Shown here piece by piece: positions 52,401 to 61,331 of a DNA stretch of 63,403 nt. The position numbers and the translations under genes are program-made. This DNA is from Lacticaseibacillus songhuajiangensis (GTDB lineage Bacteria > Bacillota > Bacilli > Lactobacillales > Lactobacillaceae). The notes under the pieces are model-generated. The model was given only the letters and a program-made list of their open reading frames with translations, was not told the origin of the DNA and did not search any database. The stretch covers positions 1 to 63,403 of the forward strand of contig NZ_RHNR01000007.1 of NCBI RefSeq assembly GCF_003946025.1. The letters are read 5' to 3'. Within the stretch, counting starts at the first letter, position 1. Every line of letters starts with the position of its first letter.

Positions 52401-52541
52401 AACCTGTCCGGTATGACCGTACGGATCCCATGCAGAAGTCAGAAAACAGAACGAATAAACAAACGGAATTACGATAACTGCGACGAGCAATAACATAACT
52501 GATTTGCTCTTAAAGATGTTCGCAAACTCCTTCTTAATCAA
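49419..52541 (-). CDS. Very long YhgE/Pip-type membrane protein
   Basis: About 1,040 residues. N-terminal helix SVMLLLVAVIVIPFVYSFCF, then the family block LTSAWDPYGHTGQVPVAVVNED. The extracytoplasmic region is larger than in the 38-kb paralogue: heptad-like repeats (LTDGGERLKTGL, LADGLEELNSQTP) are interrupted by a non-repetitive insert with a TS-rich linker (TASGTGSTSQQTTTTSNTSG) near residue 500. Five C-terminal helices follow. A start at TTG (52539-52541), 11 bases from AAAGGAG, gives the family N-terminus MIKKEFANIF; the frame is open further upstream. A perfect palindrome lies 35 bases upstream. Confidence 0.85.
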   Translation of the reverse strand: MIKKEFANIFKSKSVMLLLVAVIVIPFVYSFCFLTSAWDPYGHTGQVPVAVVNEDEPATLEGKKVNVGEQTIANLKSNDQLGWHFVSKKAAAQGLKDNKYYTVITIPRNFSRNAATVLQPHPKQMKLSYKTNGSLNYISEVMSQVGADKLNSQIRAKVTNAFASTLFAQVGQIGKQIGKAATGATQLSDGIVTLDNGVNKYTVGVSQVHDGLQTLKVAVKPLSSGVQQLTDGGERLKTGLQQLYGNIPALSDGVVQLYSGSQQIVTGLNKVDKKTHTLPENVQKLDDGSNKISAGLGELNSKAPQLATGVNSIYNAVAVGDGSLASGATQLSDGTGQLSTATSQLTDGTSKLSAGTQQLYEAVLQGDANTPSLVSAVNDLATGMAGLQDQIITQNDLVGKVGKLNSEINDNVNNFGTAINFLEVMDLKTAITSGLAKSVLKVDMTLPTDIKWNAVNRVTTKLAAQEDAYKQLAQAVDGLPDDTQTASGTGSTSQQTTTTSNTSGATASTGTTSGTKADATTKAKFKALLTNLKKAMDQTRTTATNSAELNDIVYAQMTTTAKDAAGDPAGLQAAVSLLNTGLTQANTDPTNPSGPKLTFTEALQKLTEGTAELNANVSGGEGVSMSLASAVQQVNDGMTQLNDGATQINDGATQLNTGAVKLNNGVNIGSTKTPSLVSAMTTLNGSVPALQSGVKQLYDGSKQESAGLDELNGQAPQLAGAIIQLLDGSTQLRGGLGQLNSKVPTLASGVTQLRDGSVQLADGLEELNSQTPALGSGVTQLADGADQLNSNSPALTSGTKQLKDGSGQLADGLGDGYKQVNGVKLTNLTAKMFAEPSKAVQKRLTTVPNYGDALAPYVLALALFIAIIIFNFSYPMRRHDGYKSVADWFKAKFAVGTLVALAMAIIEATLMLVVGLHVDHIGQFYGMTILFALAAMYMTQFLNLAFGGVGIFVALGLLTMSGSGGLFPAETISPLYESTQRFLPMTYAINGYRNAISSGISASTVASSVAVLVAIAVISVALMFPAIKYLLTKLESEAKE

Positions 52542-52575
52542 TTGCAGATTCACTCCTTTAGCCAAAATGTGGTGT

Positions 52576-52593
52576 CCGTTACACCTGTAACGG
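52576..52593. promoter_or_regulatory. Perfect inverted repeat upstream of the second YhgE gene
   Basis: CCGTTACA-CC-TGTAACGG has perfect 8-bp arms 35 bases before the start codon, a probable regulator site. It is unlike the TGGGGTTTAAACCCCA palindrome of the first YhgE gene. A smaller repeat CGTTAT/ATAACG is at 52676-52691. No other gene is seen in the 315 bases upstream, apart from the rarA terminator. Confidence 0.6.
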
Positions 52594-52793
52594 GTAGTTT
52601 TGAACAATTTTTGCCAAAAAATAGCGTGGACGACGTGACCACCATCACGCCGCAAACATGAACGTTCGCGTTTCACGTTATATAGATAACGAAAATTCGT
52701 CCAAACTGATACTAGTTAGTGTACATTTATAAGCGCATTTTGCATACGATACAGTCGTAACGTTTACGCTGCAGCCAATCTGTTAGCAAGCAA

Positions 52794-52833
52794 AAAAGAG
52801 CTCCGCACGCATCCATTAACGTTCGGGGCTCCT
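52794..52833 (-). terminator. Terminator downstream of the rarA remnant
   Basis: On the minus strand GGAGCCCCGAACG and CGTGCGGAGCTC form an imperfect hairpin followed by TTTTTTG. It would still end the GNAT-rarA transcript. Confidence 0.7.
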
Positions 52834-52856
52834 TTCACTCTTTACCTATTAAATTG

Positions 52857-54169
52857 TCATTCACTCTTCGGCGGCCGCGGGTCATGCTCACGATGCCACT
52901 GCGCAATCTGCGCCAGGCGCTGCGCCCAGCGTACTTCGCTGCCCTGATTGCTCGGGTGGTAGTAATGTTTTCCCACCAAATTGTCCGGCATCGTTTGCAT
53001 GGTCGTCAGCTTGTCCGGCGCGTCTTGGGCGTAGCGGCACGGGTTCGGCCAATGTATGTTCAGCGTCCGCCTTGGCAGCTTGGTAGCCATCGTAAACCGC
53101 GCTGCTCTTTGGTGCGAGCGCTAGGTAGGCCGTCGCGTGAGCCAGGTTAACCGAACACTCCGGCATCCCCAGAAACTGGCTCGCCTGAAACGCCGCCACC
53201 GCAATCTCCAGCGCGCGCGAATCGGCCAACCCAACGTCTTCGCTGGCAAACTGCACGAGTCGCCGCGCCACGTAGAGCGGATCTTCGCCCGCCACCAGCA
53301 TCCGTGACAACCAGTAGAGCGCCGCGTCGACATCGGAATTGCGCATCGACTTGTGCAAGGCCGAAATCAGGTTGTAGTGTTCCTCGCCATTCTTGTCATA
53401 AAGCAGGGCCTTCTTGCCCATAATCTGACTCAGGTCGGCCTCGCTAACCACCGTCTTGTCGCCATCGACCTGGCCATTGGTCACGGCCATCTCCAGCGTG
53501 TTGAGCGCGGTGCGGGCGTCGCCGTTGGCGTACACCGCAATTTTGTGCATCAACTCATCTGGCATCTCAACAGTAAAGTCGCCCAATCCGCGTGGATCGG
53601 CAAGCGCGTGCTTTTGCAAAGTGACCAGGTCGTCTTCGCCCAGTGCGTGCAAAACAAACACGCGCAGCCGCGACAATAGCGCCGAGTTGATTTCAAAGCT
53701 CGGGTTCTCGGTCGTGGCGCCAATCAAAATGATGCTGCCGCGCTCCACGTAGGGCAGAAAGGCATCCTGTTGCGCCTTGTTGAAGCGGTGGATTTCATCC
53801 ACGAACACGATGGTTTTCTTGCCGAGCGCCCGGCTGTCCTCGGCGTCTTGCATTACCTGGCGAATCTCCTTGATGCCGCTGGTGACGGCGGAGAAGTTAA
53901 TGAACTCCGCCTTCGTTTTGCGCGCAATCAGCTGCGCCAACGTGGTTTTACCCACACCGGGTGGCCCCCCAGAAAATCATCGAGCTAATCTGGTCTTTTT
54001 CAATTAAGTTGTACAGCACCCGTCCCGGCGCAATTAACTTCTGCTGGCCAACAAACTCGCTGAGTTCTTGTGGCCGCACCCGGCTCGCCAGCGGCTGGTA
54101 CCCGCCGCTGGGTACGTCAAGGCCGCGGTGCTTCTCGGTCGCATCGCCAAATAATGATTCTTGATGCAT
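52857..54169 (-). pseudogene. rarA: Replication-associated recombination ATPase RarA/MgsA, disrupted
   Basis: Three frames together give a RarA protein. Frame 1 from the ATG at 54167-54169 (MHQESLFGDATEKHRGL, LASRVRPQELSEFVGQQ) runs to SSMIFWG and is then lost at a run of six G (minus strand, near 53970-53975), where five would give the P-loop GPPGVGKTT. Frame 2 continues with GKTTLAQLIARKTKAEF, Walker B VFVDEIHRF and the sensor region GATTENPSFE down to AEPVPL. There about 20 codons expected in the family (HLRNAP...YGK...) are absent, and the last part (YAQDAPDKLTTMQTMPDNL) is in another frame. Two lesions argue for a real pseudogene, although the G-run alone could be a sequencing error. Confidence 0.8.
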
Positions 54170-54181
54170 CGCGTATCCCCT

Positions 54182-54676
54182 CTAGAAATCGTACTCCTCA
54201 TCGTTCAAAATCGTGCTGGCGTGCAGCACCAGCCGGCCGTCGCTACGCCGCTCAAAATGATTGGCAAGGTACAACTGCTCATCTGCCGGCCGCACAATCT
54301 GCCCGGCAATCAGTCGGTTCAGTCCTAGTTCGTGCACGGCAAAGCCCACCATCCGCGGCAGAATCTCGCTGAGCACCGCGTTATCAGCGTTCGCGGCGTT
54401 GGCCATGCGCACGGTCGCGCACTGGCGGTCAGTGCTGAAACCGTAGAAACCAAAAGTCGCGAGCAATGTGTCTTCCTCGCGCGACCGAATCCCGTATAAC
54501 AGGGCCTGATTGCCCATAACCAGCGCCATCGCCCGGTTCACGAAGTGCGCACTCACAGTGATATCCGCATCGACGGGACGTTGCTGCGCCTCGGCGACAT
54601 CCAGTTCCCGCCGCAGCGCGTAGATTTCCTTCAGCTTAAACGCCGTCAGCCAATCCAAGGTGTAATGCCGCGACAT
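54182..54676 (-). CDS. GNAT-like acetyltransferase, tentative
   Basis: A 164-residue protein with the general order of a GNAT fold: an N-terminal helix (AFKLKEIYALRREL), strands around ADITVSAHFVNRAMALVMG, and LLATFGFYGFSTDRQCATVRMANAAN, then VGFAVHELGLNRLIAGQI, a strand typical of GNAT proteins. The acetyl-CoA loop (R/Q-x-x-G-x-G/A) is not clear, so the enzyme may be inactive or of another family. It precedes rarA by 12 bases, an arrangement found in lactobacilli. The ribosome site is weak. Confidence 0.6.
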   Translation of the reverse strand: MSRHYTLDWLTAFKLKEIYALRRELDVAEAQQRPVDADITVSAHFVNRAMALVMGNQALLYGIRSREEDTLLATFGFYGFSTDRQCATVRMANAANADNAVLSEILPRMVGFAVHELGLNRLIAGQIVRPADEQLYLANHFERRSDGRLVLHASTILNDEEYDF

Positions 54677-54776
54677 AATCGGGTGGTACTTCTCAAAATT
54701 CTGTATGGTTCTCCGCCCCTTTTCCGTGTTTTTACTAACTTAAGTTTAGCACACTTGTACGCGAAACCGGCCACGC

Positions 54777-54814
54777 AAAGAACAGGCGCCCGCACTAGGC
54801 GGACGCCTGTTCCT
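54777..54814 (-). terminator. Terminator of the giant adhesin gene
   Basis: On the minus strand GAACAGGCGTCCGC pairs with GCGGGCGCCTGTTC around CTAGT and runs into TTTG. It lies about 25 bases past the stop codon. Confidence 0.85.
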
Positions 54815-54839
54815 CAATACTTATCGCGCTTGGCTTTTG

Positions 54840-57800
54840 CTAGTCTTCGTGGCGCTTACGAATTCCGAAGATACCCAGAATTCCCAGTGCGGCTGCGAGG
54901 GCCAACCCGATGCTGCTCATGGTGCTGCTTTCGCGGTCACCAGTCTGTGGCAGCGTGCTTTGACCCGTGCTTGGCAGGTTCTTTGCGGCCTGCTTAGTGC
55001 TGGTCGTTGCCAATGTGGTCTTAGCTGCGCTCTTGCCTGCGTTGTTCTGTGCAGGAGCCGCCGCTACCGTCTGCGTGTCTTCATCATCGAAGTCACCAGT
55101 GCTTGGCAGCAGAATCTGTGCTGGTGCGTCTTCTTCTGTAGCAGGCGTTGCAGTCGCAACCTCAGTCGTCTTCGTCGTCGCCGCAGTGGTTTCACCCATC
55201 GTGCTTGGTAGCGTCGTTGCTGCGACCGTGGCGCTTGGCTGCGTCGTCGCTGTGCTTACAGCAGGCTGGGTGTTTGCCGTGTTGACACTCGTTGCAACGG
55301 TACGTGCTGTTGTCGCTACCGTGTTTGGTGTGCTAATCGTTGCACTTGGTGTTGGTGTTGCGAAGGTTGTCTGTACCGTTGACGTTGGCGTGGTCGAAAC
55401 AATAGGTGTTGTGGTCGTTGCACCACTAGGCTGCTGCGTGTTGTCGAAGAACTGATCTGGGGATACGCTCAGTGCAGCGCCGGTAGCAGTCTTAACCTGC
55501 GGCTGGGTTTCCGGAACGGTGGTTTCCGTTTCAGTGCTTGTCGCCGGTGTTTCCCGGTTGTCGTAGAAGTCATCCGCGGTCACACTCACACCAGCATCCG
55601 TGGCAATCTTAGTCTGCGGCTGAGTTTCAGTCTCAGTTGTCGTTGCTGGCGTTTCCCGATTGTCGTAGAAGTCGTCCGCGGTGACACTCACACCGCCGTC
55701 GTCCGTAGCTACCTTGGTTTGTGGTTCGGTAGCCGGCTCAGTCGTTGTTGCTGGCGTCTCCCGGTTGTCGTAGAAATTCTCGGCAGTCACACTCACGCCG
55801 CCGTCATCAGTAGCCACCTTCGTCTGTTCCTTAGTTTCCTCTGTAGTTGCATCAGGATCCGTGGTATCAGTTGCTGGTGCTGTCACTTCCGGAATGGTGA
55901 TGGCTAGGTCTGGCCCAACTGCCGTGTGATTTGTTGCGTAAATCTGCAGTTCGGTGCCCGGCGTTGCGAAGCTAACCGGAATCAGCAGGGTGAAGTCGCC
56001 GTTGTCGCCGGCAATTGCGCTCGGTGAGTTGGCGTCATCGGTTGTCCCGGTGACGGAAATCATGTTGCCTTCAAAGCTGTGGCCCTTGATGGTAATGGTG
56101 GTACCATCGTTAGTAATCTCACCGATAGTTGGTTTGATTGGCTGTGCGTAAGGCACGGTGTTGACGCTCTTTTCGCTCACCATACCGTCGTAACTCGTCT
56201 GGCCGTAGTAGGCATCACCTTCGTGAAGCTTGTCGCTGAGCGGAATATCGATGTAGTATTCACCATTTTCATCGGATACTTGCGAACCCAGCAGCTCGCC
56301 GGCTTCATTGTAGACGCTCATCAGGGCATTTGGCACCGGTCCGTCCGTGGACATGGTGTAGCCGTGAACGTGCAGAACCGGTGTACTTGCGGAACGCAGC
56401 CGTGCTTGTTCTTGGACATCCAAGTTACCATCCATCTGCGGTTTGGTCAGCGTGATGGTGGCATCTGGTGCGTTCAGGTCAGGACGTTCTGGCACTTCGA
56501 TAGCCGTGGCATCACTGACACCACCGGCCGTCTTCTGGGTTGCGCTGATGTGCGAGCCAATTGGGGCATCCGTTGCCTGGAAGTCAGCAGCGTAATTCCC
56601 CTGCTCGTCGGCCGTCATAGTCTGGGTCACCCCGGAATCGGTGGTCAGCGTGACTTCAGCACCCGCTTCCGCAGTCCCAGTTACGTGGACCTGGGCCCGC
56701 TTTGGTGGGTTCGCCACGCCGGTTGGTGCGTCCGGGATTGCCAGTGGCACCTTGGCATCGATGCGGTCACTCGTGCCACCCTTACCAGTTTCGGTCACCC
56801 CAACGGTGCTTTCGGCTGGCATTTTGCTTTCTGGAATGGTGATGTCGTAGGTGCCGTCATCCCCAACCGGCACAGAAATCTGCCCGCCAGTTTCTGGAAT
56901 CAACGTGATGGTGTCGCCTGGTTCGCCGGTCCCGGTAATGTGGACCTTGCCACCCTTTGGCGCGTCAATGGTTGGCTGCTGGGCAACTGGCTTCGGGTAT
57001 GGCACTGGGTCAATATCCGAATCACTATCACCGCCCAGTGTGGTCTGTGTGGTCTTCAGCGTGGAGCCGCTTGGTGCGCTAGCTTCTGGAACGTCGAGGG
57101 CAAAATTACCATCGCCATCGGCAGTGCCAGTGACAGGATTTCCACTTTCTGGGGTCACGGTAATCGTCGCGCCCGGTTCAGCAGTCCCGGTCACGTGAAT
57201 CAAGTCATCCTTTGGCGCCGCCACGTTCGCTTCTGGTGCATCAGGCACAGCGTATGGCACTGGCTTGGTTTCCGGTTCGCTATCGCCACCCTTACCGGTC
57301 TCAACAACGGTCACGTCACTGCCAGGTTGGGCTTCGCTTTCAGGAATCTGGGTCTTGAACTTGCCATCAGGGCCGACAGGGACGGTAATTGGGTCGCCGC
57401 CCGCGGTCTTAATGGTGACGGTGTCGCCAGGTTCACCCGTCCCGCTGACTGGTACGCTCCCATTTTCAGGTGCGTCAACCTTAACAGTAGGCTTTGCTGG
57501 TGCGTTGTATGGTACTTCATCCGTTGCCGGCAGGCTGTCGCCACCTGGCGTGGTTTGCGTGGTGGTAATCTTCGTGCCACTTGGTGCGTCGGTTTCTGGA
57601 ATTTCGGTTTCAAAATTACCTTCGCCGTCAGCCGTCGTGGTTACTGGGTCGCCGCCTTCAGGGGTAATCGTCACGGTGGCGTTCGGTTCACCCTTACCGG
57701 TAACCTTCACGTTGCCATCCGTTGGCTTGTCGACGGTAACCGCTGGTTCATCGGGCACAGGTTCGTCCACAGTGTCGGTTGCGGGATCGCTGTCGCCGCC

Positions 57801-60800
57801 CTTGCCGGTTTCAACAGCGGTCACCGTGGTGCCCGGCGCGGTTTCTGGAATCTGAGCCTTGAACGTCCCGTCATCACCAATTGGTACGGTGATTGGGTCG
57901 CTGCCGTCAGTCTTAATCGTGACGGTGTCGCCAGGTTCACCCGTCCCACTCACTGGCACATTGCCATTTTCAGGGGCGCCAACGTCAAGCGTTGGCTTAG
58001 CTGGTTTGTTGTATGGTACTTCGTCAGTTGCGGGCAGGCTGTCGCCACCCGGCGTCGTCTGCGTGGTGGTAATCTTGGTGCCACTTGGTGCGTCGGTTTC
58101 CGGAATTTCAGTTTCAAAATTCCCTTCACCGTCGGCCGTCGTGGTCACTGGGTCGCCGCCTTCAGGGGTAATCGTTACGGTGGCGTTTGGTTCACCAGTC
58201 CCAGTGACCTTCACGTTGCCGTCAGTTGGTGCATCAACGGTAACTGCTGGCTCACCAGGCACTGGTGTCTTCACGGTGTCAGTTGCGGGATCGCTGTCGC
58301 CGCCCTTACCATGCTCAACCGCGGTGACTGTGGTGCCTGGTGCAGTTTCGCCTTCAGGCACCTGGGCCTTAAACGTGCCATCACTGCCAACCGGCACGGT
58401 AATTGGATCGCCGCCATCTGGCGTAATTGTCACGGTGTCGCCAGGTGTGCCGCCCACGCCGGTCACAGGAATGTTGCCGTCAACAGGTGCACCGACGTCA
58501 ATCGTTGGGGTGCTTGGTTTGTTGTAAGGCACTTCATCCGTTGCGGGATCACTATCACCGCCGCCCGTTGTCTGAATCGTTGTGACCTTAGTGCCACTTG
58601 GTGCTTCGCTTTCAGGAATGTCAGTTGCAAATTTACCATTCTCATCAGCGGTCGTGGTCACTGGTGTGCCGCCCTCAGGCGTGACCGTGACGGTCGCATT
58701 TGGTTCACCGGTCCCGGTCACGTGCACTTGACCCTCAGCTGGGGTACTAAGATCAACTTCAGGTGCATCCGGTTGCGCTTCCGGAACGGTCTTGGTCGCA
58801 GGGTCACTGTCGCCGCCCTTACCATGTTCAACCGCGGTAATATCGCTACCTGGCTTTGCTTCGCCTTCCGGAACTTGCGCCTTAAACTTACCGTCACTGC
58901 CAACTGGGACGGTGATTGGGTCACCACTGGCAGGTGTAATCGTCACGGTGTCACCAGGCGTACCGCCCACGCCGGTTACAGGAACGTTGCCGTCATCGGC
59001 CGGACCAACGTCAATCTTTGGCTGTGCCGGTTTGTTGTAAGGCACTTCATCCGTTGCCGGGTCGCTCTCGCCACCAGGCGTTGTCTGCGTGGTTGTCACC
59101 TCAGTACCGCTTGGTGCTTCGCTTTCAGGAATCTCAGTTGCAAAATTCCCATCGCCGTCAGCCGTCGTGGTAACTGGGGTACCACCTGCAGGTGTTACCG
59201 TGATGATGGCGTTTGGTTCGCCCTTCCCAGTGACTGGAATTTGACCATTTGTTGGTGTGCCCAGGTCAACGCTCGGAACATCAGGCTTACCTTCCGGCAC
59301 CGTCTTTGTGACTGGGTCACTGTCGCCGCCCTTACCGTGTTCAACGACGGTAATGTCGTCACCCGTCTTGGCCTCATTGGCAGGAATCTGCGCCTTGAAC
59401 TGACCGTCATCGCCAATTGGAACGATGATTGGATCGCCGTTTTCAGGTGTGATGGTTACAGTGTCACCTGGCTTACCAGAACCGCTGATTGGCACATCTC
59501 CGTTTTCTGGCTTACCAACATCCACCAGCGGGTCACCCGGTTTGGTGTATGGGACCACCACTTCGTTTGCCGGGCTTGGGCCACCAGACGTTGTCTGAAT
59601 CGTGCTGATTTCGGCCCCTTCAGGCGCATCACTCACTGGCACGTTCGCGTTAAACTTACCGTCCTCACCTGCCGTCGTGGTTACCGGCGTACCCGGCTTG
59701 CCGTCAACGCTTGGTGTGATGGTAATTTCGGCACCAGGTTCCGCTGTCCCGCTAACTGGCTGATCAGTGGCTGTTGGGGTACCAAGTGTCACATCTGGTT
59801 TATCCGGCGTTGCGTATGGTACCGTCAGTGTTGCAGGGTCACTGTCCCCACCCTTGGTCGTCTGAATCACATTAATTGTGCTGTTTTCTGGTGCCGCACT
59901 TTCCGGAACCAGCGCGGTGAACGCGCCATTGTCATCGGCGGTTGTTGTAATTGGTGAGCCGTTCGCTGGTGTCAGCGTGACTTTTGCGCCGGGTTCAGCG
60001 TTACCAGTGACAGTGATGACACCGTTGACCGGTTTGCTGATTGTCGGCGTGAGTTTACCTGGTTTGTCGTATGGTACCTGGGCAATTGCTGAAGGCGGGC
60101 TCTGCAGTTCATGTAGCGTCTGAGTCGCCGTCAGGTCGGTACCGGCCGGTGCATCGGTAAGTGGCACGGAAACCAGGTAGTGGCCATTTTCATCAACTGT
60201 GCCGCTGCCTACGGTCTTGCCGCTAGGATCAGTAATTGTGATGGCCGCGCCTGGTTCCCCGCTCCCACTAACGGTGGTGTTGGTGCCACCGGGTATACGC
60301 GCAGCGCCGATGGTTGGTGCATCTGGTGCGGTGTACGGAATTTGTGCATCTTCAGGATTACTCTTCCCACCGGGGGTTTCCTGAATCACTTGAATCGAAT
60401 CACCCTGTGGCGCTTTGTCATACGGCACGTCAATGCTGTACTGGCCATTGCCATTAGCTGTCCCAGTACCAACAACTGTGCCCTTATCAGTAAGGGTGAC
60501 GGTCGCATTCGGTTCTGCGGTACCCGTTACAGTCGTGCCGCTGCCATCCGTGTTGGCAGTCGGGTGAACTGTCGGCTGACCTGGTTGGGCAAATGGAATT
60601 GCAACCTCCTTCCCCTTACTTTCTTTACTACCGTCAACGTACACGATATAAACGTCAACTTTGTCCCCGTAGGTCGCCTTAGTCAGTGGAATGCTGATGC
60701 TGTAATGACCACTGTCATCCAACATCGCAACCCCGATTTCGGTACCATTTTCCAAACGCACGCTGATGTACGCATCCGAGCTAGTGATAGGATCATCAGG

Positions 60801-61052
60801 CGCGTATTCCGCGGTCCCATCAACGGTAAACGCACCCGCATCCAACTCATTGGCGTTGTACGTTGTCTGCACTGTTGGGGCGACAAAAGCCGCGAAACTC
60901 GGTGCACTACCCATGAACACCGGACCAAGAATAAAGCCCGCGGCAGCTGCCGCCGCGATTACCCACTTTTTCCCGTCCTTATACATCCGGTAACGCCGTT
61001 TAACGTCTGTTACCTTTACGTTCGATTTATTGTCGCCAACCCCATATTTCAT
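54840..61052 (-). CDS. Giant Ig-like-repeat LPxTG adhesin
   Basis: A 2,070-residue precursor. The N-terminus has the KxYKxGKxW-type signal (RMYKDGKKW, R for the first K) followed by a hydrophobic core and cleavage near PSFA. About nineteen Ig-like (Big-type) modules of roughly 84 residues follow, each with a VTGTGEPGDTVTI-like strand and a VPEG/IPE turn. Twelve modules alternate between two subtypes. A D/N-rich stretch with four copies of FYDNRETPA, a TS-rich stalk and LPQTGDRESS, helix and RKRHED end the protein; LPSTG occurs twice before it. It probably mediates adhesion; the ligand is unknown. The start at 61050-61052 follows GGAGG. Confidence 0.9.
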   Translation of the reverse strand: MKYGVGDNKSNVKVTDVKRRYRMYKDGKKWVIAAAAAAGFILGPVFMGSAPSFAAFVAPTVQTTYNANELDAGAFTVDGTAEYAPDDPITSSDAYISVRLENGTEIGVAMLDDSGHYSISIPLTKATYGDKVDVYIVYVDGSKESKGKEVAIPFAQPGQPTVHPTANTDGSGTTVTGTAEPNATVTLTDKGTVVGTGTANGNGQYSIDVPYDKAPQGDSIQVIQETPGGKSNPEDAQIPYTAPDAPTIGAARIPGGTNTTVSGSGEPGAAITITDPSGKTVGSGTVDENGHYLVSVPLTDAPAGTDLTATQTLHELQSPPSAIAQVPYDKPGKLTPTISKPVNGVITVTGNAEPGAKVTLTPANGSPITTTADDNGAFTALVPESAAPENSTINVIQTTKGGDSDPATLTVPYATPDKPDVTLGTPTATDQPVSGTAEPGAEITITPSVDGKPGTPVTTTAGEDGKFNANVPVSDAPEGAEISTIQTTSGGPSPANEVVVPYTKPGDPLVDVGKPENGDVPISGSGKPGDTVTITPENGDPIIVPIGDDGQFKAQIPANEAKTGDDITVVEHGKGGDSDPVTKTVPEGKPDVPSVDLGTPTNGQIPVTGKGEPNAIITVTPAGGTPVTTTADGDGNFATEIPESEAPSGTEVTTTQTTPGGESDPATDEVPYNKPAQPKIDVGPADDGNVPVTGVGGTPGDTVTITPASGDPITVPVGSDGKFKAQVPEGEAKPGSDITAVEHGKGGDSDPATKTVPEAQPDAPEVDLSTPAEGQVHVTGTGEPNATVTVTPEGGTPVTTTADENGKFATDIPESEAPSGTKVTTIQTTGGGDSDPATDEVPYNKPSTPTIDVGAPVDGNIPVTGVGGTPGDTVTITPDGGDPITVPVGSDGTFKAQVPEGETAPGTTVTAVEHGKGGDSDPATDTVKTPVPGEPAVTVDAPTDGNVKVTGTGEPNATVTITPEGGDPVTTTADGEGNFETEIPETDAPSGTKITTTQTTPGGDSLPATDEVPYNKPAKPTLDVGAPENGNVPVSGTGEPGDTVTIKTDGSDPITVPIGDDGTFKAQIPETAPGTTVTAVETGKGGDSDPATDTVDEPVPDEPAVTVDKPTDGNVKVTGKGEPNATVTITPEGGDPVTTTADGEGNFETEIPETDAPSGTKITTTQTTPGGDSLPATDEVPYNAPAKPTVKVDAPENGSVPVSGTGEPGDTVTIKTAGGDPITVPVGPDGKFKTQIPESEAQPGSDVTVVETGKGGDSEPETKPVPYAVPDAPEANVAAPKDDLIHVTGTAEPGATITVTPESGNPVTGTADGDGNFALDVPEASAPSGSTLKTTQTTLGGDSDSDIDPVPYPKPVAQQPTIDAPKGGKVHITGTGEPGDTITLIPETGGQISVPVGDDGTYDITIPESKMPAESTVGVTETGKGGTSDRIDAKVPLAIPDAPTGVANPPKRAQVHVTGTAEAGAEVTLTTDSGVTQTMTADEQGNYAADFQATDAPIGSHISATQKTAGGVSDATAIEVPERPDLNAPDATITLTKPQMDGNLDVQEQARLRSASTPVLHVHGYTMSTDGPVPNALMSVYNEAGELLGSQVSDENGEYYIDIPLSDKLHEGDAYYGQTSYDGMVSEKSVNTVPYAQPIKPTIGEITNDGTTITIKGHSFEGNMISVTGTTDDANSPSAIAGDNGDFTLLIPVSFATPGTELQIYATNHTAVGPDLAITIPEVTAPATDTTDPDATTEETKEQTKVATDDGGVSVTAENFYDNRETPATTTEPATEPQTKVATDDGGVSVTADDFYDNRETPATTTETETQPQTKIATDAGVSVTADDFYDNRETPATSTETETTVPETQPQVKTATGAALSVSPDQFFDNTQQPSGATTTTPIVSTTPTSTVQTTFATPTPSATISTPNTVATTARTVATSVNTANTQPAVSTATTQPSATVAATTLPSTMGETTAATTKTTEVATATPATEEDAPAQILLPSTGDFDDEDTQTVAAAPAQNNAGKSAAKTTLATTSTKQAAKNLPSTGQSTLPQTGDRESSTMSSIGLALAAALGILGIFGIRKRHED
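55433..55812 (-). repeat. Repeats encoding the SVTADDFYDNRETPA units
   Basis: Four near-repeats of about 100 bp encode a V-x-TADDFYDN-RETPA-TTTE-PQTK pattern; the last is degenerate (SVSPDQFFDNTQQP). They lie between the Ig-like modules and the TS-rich stalk of the giant adhesin. No function is known to me. Confidence 0.75.
56495..59540 (-). repeat. Alternating two-type Ig-like module repeats
   Basis: Twelve modules of about 254 bp. One type carries ITVPVGSDG-x-FKAQ and VEHGKGGDSDP; the other VTTTADGEGNFE and TTQTTPGGDS. They alternate strictly, giving a higher-order unit of about 508 bp repeated six times, and neighbouring pairs are very similar (for instance EIPETDAPSGTKITTTQ occurs unchanged twice). 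Confidence 0.85.
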
Positions 61053-61331
61053 AACTACCTCCAAGGATATCAACCCAAAATTGTAATTAAAAAACTAGTG
61101 GTGCATTTAATTCGAATAACCACTCAACCCATTTTATAAGTGACTATTGAATAATAATCGGTTCCGCCCGACAAGTTGATTATGCACCTTAGCGTTAACT
61201 TTGTTGGTTCAATATTTAAAAACTAATCGTTTGATTTTTGCTAATTATAACTATATTCATGCATAATTAGCTTGCTTGTTAAAATAACGTATCGTTATTT
61301 TAACATTCATAAGTTCAGACTGATTAGAATG
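61053..61331. other. AT-rich gap between adhesin genes with two perfect inverted repeats
   Basis: The 279 bases are much more AT-rich than their surroundings and hold no gene. GTTAAAATAACG-TAT-CGTTATTTTAAC (61278-61304) has perfect 12-bp arms; GCTAATTAT/ATAATTAGC (61240-61248 and 61263-61271) has 9-bp arms. The first may end the truncated upstream adhesin; the giant-adhesin promoter is probably here too. Confidence 0.55.

Noticed and set aside
56079..59957. A 1,292-residue plus-strand open frame opposite the giant adhesin
   Set aside because: It mirrors the repeat array of the adhesin, is rich in W, R and C, has no ribosome site and no recognisable domain. Long antisense frames arise from regular GC-rich repeats.
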